Below, piece after piece: positions 6,062 through 8,929 of a DNA stretch of 8,929 bases; position 1 is the stretch's first letter; the number at the start of each line of letters is the position of its first letter. The position numbers and the translations under genes are program-made. This DNA is from JAYGED01 sp046582565 (lineage in GTDB: Bacteria; Pseudomonadota; Alphaproteobacteria; JAAXGF01), in contig JAYGED010000280.1 of NCBI GenBank assembly GCA_046582565.1, forward strand, positions 1 through 8,929, given 5' to 3'. The notes under the pieces were generated by a model that searched no databases, was not told where the DNA came from, and saw nothing but the letters and a program-made list of their open reading frames with translations.

Positions 6062-7219
6062 ATGGGGAACAATGCGGCACATGGCGGAAAATGGCACGCG
6101 GGCGAACGGCAACCTGTCGCACGACGAAAAGCAGGTCTACGCCCTATTGATCAGAGCTCAGCCAAGGGCCGTAGATCGCCGCCACACAATGCAGCATCAT
6201 CGCGGGCGTCATTCGCCGCCGTCGATCTCGGCACCAACAACTGCCGGTTGCTGATCGCCGAGCCGCTTGATCAAGGCTTTCAGGTCATCGATGCTTTCTC
6301 GCGCATCGTCCGTCTCGGCGAAGGGCTGTCCGCCCAGGGCTCGCTGTCGGAGGCGGCCATGGCGCGCACCATCTCGGCCTTGCGGGTCTGCGCCGGCAAA
6401 ATGCGCCGCCACCGCGTTGAACAGGCGCGCTGCATCGCGACCGACGCCTGCCGACGCGCTTCCAACTGCGACGTATTCATCGACCGGGTAGCCCGGGAAA
6501 CCGGCATTACCCTCGACATCATTTCGCCCCGCGAAGAGGCGCAGCTGGTGCTCGCCGGTAGCCAGCCCCTGCTCGACCCCGATACTCCCTGGGCATTGCT
6601 GTTCGACATCGGCGGCGGCAGCACCGAGCTGGTGTGGATGCGCCTCGACGTCTATCCGCACGAAATGGTGGGCTGGACCTCCCTGCCCTACGGCGTGGTC
6701 AGCCTGGCCGAGACCCATGGCGACGACTTCATAACCGGCGCCGACTATGAAGCCATGGTCGCCGAGATAGGGGACTTACTGGCGCCTTTCGAAGACAGGC
6801 ACAACATTACCGAACGCATCGCTAAGGGTGACGTTCAAATGCTGGGCGCTTCTGGCACGGTCACCACCATGGCCGGAGTGCATTTGGAACTTGCGCGCTA
6901 CGACCGCGCCCAGGTCGACGGCCTGCGACTTTCCTTCGATGAAATCGATAGAGTCTCTCAGCGTCTGCAGGGGCTCGATCTAGAGGCCCGCGCCGCGATC
7001 CCGACAATCGGCCCTGATCGCGCCGATCTGGTGATCTCCGGCTGCGCTATCCTTGAGGCGATTCAACGCCTGTGGCCGGTTGGCACCCTCAGAGTCGCCG
7101 ATCGCGGCGTCCGCGAAGGCTTGTTGATGGGTATGATCCATCCCTGTATGCCGGCAACGGTGGATTATACGGTCAATCCGGACCGCGAATTGCCCGACGC
7201 CCTAGCAGATAGACTCTAA
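6062..7219 (+). CDS. Exopolyphosphatase / pppGpp phosphohydrolase, short Ppx/GppA form
   Basis: This is a cytoplasmic ASKHA-fold phosphatase that removes terminal phosphate from inorganic polyphosphate and/or pppGpp. Visible motifs are the first phosphate loop DLGTNNCRL (from D55), the catalytic-glutamate region ISPREEAQLVLAG, the second loop DIGGGSTEL, and GASGTVTTMAG, followed by DLVISGCAI and VADRGVREGLL near the end. It has 385 residues, against about 500 for the E. coli enzymes, because the C-terminal HD-type domain is absent. The two actin-like domains are complete, as in other short forms. About 50 basic, low-complexity residues precede the core. The ATG at 6062 has an AAGGGGG 8 nt upstream, but the codon pattern of 6072-6150 fits another frame better, so the N-terminus is uncertain. 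It lies between the glycosylase (51 bp) and rlmE (10 bp), probably one operon. I cannot tell from sequence whether polyphosphate or pppGpp is preferred. Confidence 0.9.
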   Translation: MGNNAAHGGKWHAGERQPVARRKAGLRPIDQSSAKGRRSPPHNAASSRASFAAVDLGTNNCRLLIAEPLDQGFQVIDAFSRIVRLGEGLSAQGSLSEAAMARTISALRVCAGKMRRHRVEQARCIATDACRRASNCDVFIDRVARETGITLDIISPREEAQLVLAGSQPLLDPDTPWALLFDIGGGSTELVWMRLDVYPHEMVGWTSLPYGVVSLAETHGDDFITGADYEAMVAEIGDLLAPFEDRHNITERIAKGDVQMLGASGTVTTMAGVHLELARYDRAQVDGLRLSFDEIDRVSQRLQGLDLEARAAIPTIGPDRADLVISGCAILEAIQRLWPVGTLRVADRGVREGLLMGMIHPCMPATVDYTVNPDRELPDALADRL

Positions 7220-7229
7220 CATTCATGCC

Positions 7230-7958
7230 ATGAGTACGAAGAACAGCGGCGGCAGCGGTCGCGGAGAACATGTTCGCCCGCACGCGAAGAAGCGCCGTAA
7301 GGTCTCGTCGCGCCGCTGGCTCGAACGCCAGCTTAACGACCCCTATGTAGCGGCGGCAAAGACCGAAGGCTACCGCTCCCGCGCCGCCTATAAGCTGCTC
7401 GAAATCGATGATCGCCTAAAGCTGCTGTCACCCGGCCTTCGTGTCGTCGATCTGGGAGCCATGCCCGGCGGCTGGACCCAGGTCGCCGTGGCGCGCGTCG
7501 CCGCGGGCAAGAGCGGCGGCGGGCGGGTTGTGGCGGTCGACATCAATGCCATGGAAGACTTGCCCGGCGCTCAAACCATCCAGGCCGATATCCGCGGCGA
7601 TGAGACAGCAGCACTCATCCACGCCGCCCTTGATGGTCCCGCCGACCTGGTGCTGAGCGACATGGCGGCGCCCGCCACCGGCCATGCGGCTACCGATCGT
7701 CTGCGGGTTATCGGGCTGTGCGAAGCCGCGCTCGATATCGCCGAAACCATCCTCGCCCCCGGCGGCTCCTTCATCTGCAAGGCGTTGGGCAGCGGCGCCG
7801 ATGCCGGGCTTCTGGCGGCGGTCAAACGCGCCTTTACCAAGGTGAAGCACGTCAAGCCGCCGGCAAGCCGTAGCGATTCGGCTGAAATCTATCTGGTTGC
7901 CACGGGCTTTCGCAGCCCCGATACGGAGCGGCAAGAAAATCCCGGGCCAGGTTCATAA
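7230..7958 (+). CDS. rlmE: 23S rRNA (uridine-2'-O)-methyltransferase RlmE (FtsJ/RrmJ)
   Basis: RlmE uses S-adenosylmethionine to methylate the 2'-hydroxyl of U2552 (E. coli numbering) in the A-loop of 23S rRNA, a late step in 50S subunit assembly. The 242-residue protein has the SAM-binding motif VVDLGAMPGGW (72-82), the acidic residue D104 after the second strand, and the catalytic K-D-K-E tetrad K55 (YRSRAAYK), D144 (SDMAAP), K184 (GGSFICK) and E219 (SAEIYLV). A basic N-terminal tail of about 30 residues (KKRRK at 20-24) is likely to contact RNA. After K184 the usual FQG-type segment reads ALGSG, a small departure from E. coli. It follows the phosphatase by only 10 nt with no clear Shine-Dalgarno site, so it is probably translated with it in one operon. 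Confidence 0.95.
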   Translation: MSTKNSGGSGRGEHVRPHAKKRRKVSSRRWLERQLNDPYVAAAKTEGYRSRAAYKLLEIDDRLKLLSPGLRVVDLGAMPGGWTQVAVARVAAGKSGGGRVVAVDINAMEDLPGAQTIQADIRGDETAALIHAALDGPADLVLSDMAAPATGHAATDRLRVIGLCEAALDIAETILAPGGSFICKALGSGADAGLLAAVKRAFTKVKHVKPPASRSDSAEIYLVATGFRSPDTERQENPGPGS

Positions 7959-7964
7959 TCGCTC

Positions 7965-7992
7965 TTGGCGCAAGTGCGAATCTGTATATGAT
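7965..7992 (+). promoter_or_regulatory. Candidate sigma-70 promoter of guaB
   Basis: TTGGCG (7965-7970) and TATGAT (7987-7992) are separated by 16 bp; they match consensus at four and five of six positions. Transcription would begin about 7999, leaving a leader of roughly 23 nt. The promoter starts only 6 bp after the rlmE stop, so guaB may be transcribed both from here and by read-through. Confidence 0.5.
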
Positions 7993-7998
7993 GGCTCG

Positions 7999-8020
7999 CC
8001 AACTCGAACCACGGAGTTGG
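7999..8020 (+). promoter_or_regulatory. Inverted repeat over the guaB ribosome binding site
   Basis: CCAACTC (7999-8005) and GAGTTGG (8014-8020) are perfect inverted copies around an 8-nt loop. The right arm covers most of the guaB Shine-Dalgarno GGAG (8013-8016), 5 nt before the ATG at 8022. In RNA this would form a 7-bp stem hiding the ribosome binding site. In DNA it would be an interrupted palindrome just at the predicted transcription start. No T-run follows, so it is not a terminator. Confidence 0.5.
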
Positions 8021-8021
8021 T

Positions 8022-8929
8022 ATGGAATTTCCTGAAGCCCTGACCTTTGACGATGTCCTTTTAACGCCGGCGGCCTCTGCCGTTCTGCCGCAGGATGTCG
8101 ACGTCATTACGCGCATAACCCCGACTATCGATATCCATATTCCCTTGATCTCAGCGGCCATGGATACGGTCACCGAAAGCCGCCTCGCCATCGCCATGGC
8201 CCAGTCCGGCGGTATCGGTGTGATCCACAAAAATCTCGATATCGCCGAGCAGGCCGAAGAGGTGCGCAAGGTCAAGAAATTCGAGGCCGGCGTGGTCGGT
8301 GATCCGGTTACCATCGGCCCCAAGCAGACTCTCGACGAGGCCCTGGCGGTGATGCAGAACTACGGTATTTCAGGCCTGCCCGTGGTCGAGGGCGACAATC
8401 ATCTGGTCGGCATCCTGACCAACCGGGATGTGCGCTTCGCTTCTAACCCGAAGCAGCCCGTCCATGAGCTGATGACCAAGGACAATCTGGTCACGGTGAA
8501 GTCCGTGGTCAACAAAGAGGAATCCAAGCGCCTGCTTCACCAGCACCGCATCGAAAAACTGATCGTCGTCGATGGAGGCTACCGCTGCATCGGCCTGGTA
8601 ACAGTCAAGGACATCATCAAATCCCAGCAGTTCCCGAATGCCTGCAAGGACGATCAGGGCCGTTTGCGCATCGCCGCCGCGACCGGCGTCGGCGATAAGG
8701 GGATGGACCGCGCCGAGGCGCTGATCGACGCCGGCTGCGATATCATCGTGGTCGACACCGCCCATGGCCACTCCCAGGGCGTAATCGACAGCGTCGCGCG
8801 CATCAAGAAACAGAGCAACAGCGCCCAGGTGATCGCCGGCAACATCGCCACCGCCGACGGCGCCCAGGCGCTGATCGACGCCGGCGCCGACGCGGTCAAG
8901 GTCGGCATCGGACCGGGAACCATTTGCAC
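8022..8929 (+). CDS. guaB: Inosine-5'-monophosphate dehydrogenase (3' end cut by window)
   Basis: GuaB oxidises IMP to XMP with NAD+, the committed step towards GMP and GTP, and works as a cytoplasmic tetramer or octamer. The 302 codons present begin with EALTFDDVLL (5-14) and PLISAAMDTVTESRLAIAMAQSGGIGVIHKN (41-71). They continue with two CBS domains (about 92-205: DPVTIGPKQTLDEALAVM and the second unit ending GLVTVKDI), and the barrel resumes with RIAAATGVG (216-224) and VDTAHGHSQGV (244-254). The last full codon is C302 in GIGPGTIC, equivalent to the catalytic cysteine that forms the covalent E-XMP intermediate. The mobile flap and the remaining roughly 185 residues lie outside. The ATG at 8022 has GGAG 5 nt upstream, and the N-terminus matches the family without extension. 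CBS domains in this family bind ATP, and in some bacteria ppGpp; whether they do so here is not visible. Confidence 0.97.
   Translation, partial: MEFPEALTFDDVLLTPAASAVLPQDVDVITRITPTIDIHIPLISAAMDTVTESRLAIAMAQSGGIGVIHKNLDIAEQAEEVRKVKKFEAGVVGDPVTIGPKQTLDEALAVMQNYGISGLPVVEGDNHLVGILTNRDVRFASNPKQPVHELMTKDNLVTVKSVVNKEESKRLLHQHRIEKLIVVDGGYRCIGLVTVKDIIKSQQFPNACKDDQGRLRIAAATGVGDKGMDRAEALIDAGCDIIVVDTAHGHSQGVIDSVARIKKQSNSAQVIAGNIATADGAQALIDAGADAVKVGIGPGTIC

Noticed and set aside
1..8929. Mobile element, CRISPR array, toxin-antitoxin or defence genes
   Set aside because: No transposase, integrase, terminal repeats, spaced repeats or unassigned small gene pairs were found; all substantial coding space is taken by recognised core genes.

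Overview
The window looks like an ordinary chromosomal core region of a GC-rich alphaproteobacterium, probably Rhodospirillales-like. That placement is inferred from the protein sequences (alphaproteobacterial-type Ppx/GppA, RlmE and GuaB, and a bacterial ETF-ubiquinone oxidoreductase) and from strong G/C preference at third codon positions. It contains eight protein genes, the two outermost cut by the window edges. I see no tRNA, rRNA, CRISPR array, insertion sequence, phage gene or plasmid gene.

Layout: two groups of genes diverge from a 112-bp intergenic region at 5080-5191. Leftward (minus strand) come the ETF-ubiquinone oxidoreductase gene (5079-3451), then, after a 137-bp gap with its own candidate promoter, a tight cluster: a TPR-repeat outer-membrane lipoprotein (3313-1490), ispE (1503-562, overlapping the TPR gene by 14 bp) and a UDP-glucuronate 4-epimerase-type gene (539 to the left edge, 22 bp after ispE). 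Rightward (plus strand) come a family-4-like uracil-DNA glycosylase (5192-6010), a short Ppx/GppA phosphatase (6062-7219), rlmE (7230-7958) and the first two thirds of guaB (8022 to the right edge). guaB has its own candidate promoter.

Function: the leftward cluster mixes respiratory electron entry (ETF to ubiquinone), isoprenoid precursor synthesis (IspE, MEP pathway), envelope-lipoprotein biology and nucleotide-sugar supply for surface glycans. The rightward group covers uracil repair, (p)ppGpp/polyphosphate turnover, 23S rRNA 2'-O-methylation and GMP synthesis. These are mostly housekeeping roles.

I found no clearly new system. The points most worth a second look are: a 7-bp hairpin that would bury the guaB ribosome binding site right at the predicted mRNA 5' end; a TPR lipoprotein beside ispE that resembles the Pseudomonas LbcA arrangement; a uracil-DNA glycosylase that lacks two of the four expected iron-sulfur cysteines and may be translated from a leaderless mRNA; and an ambiguous reading frame at the N-terminus of the Ppx/GppA gene.
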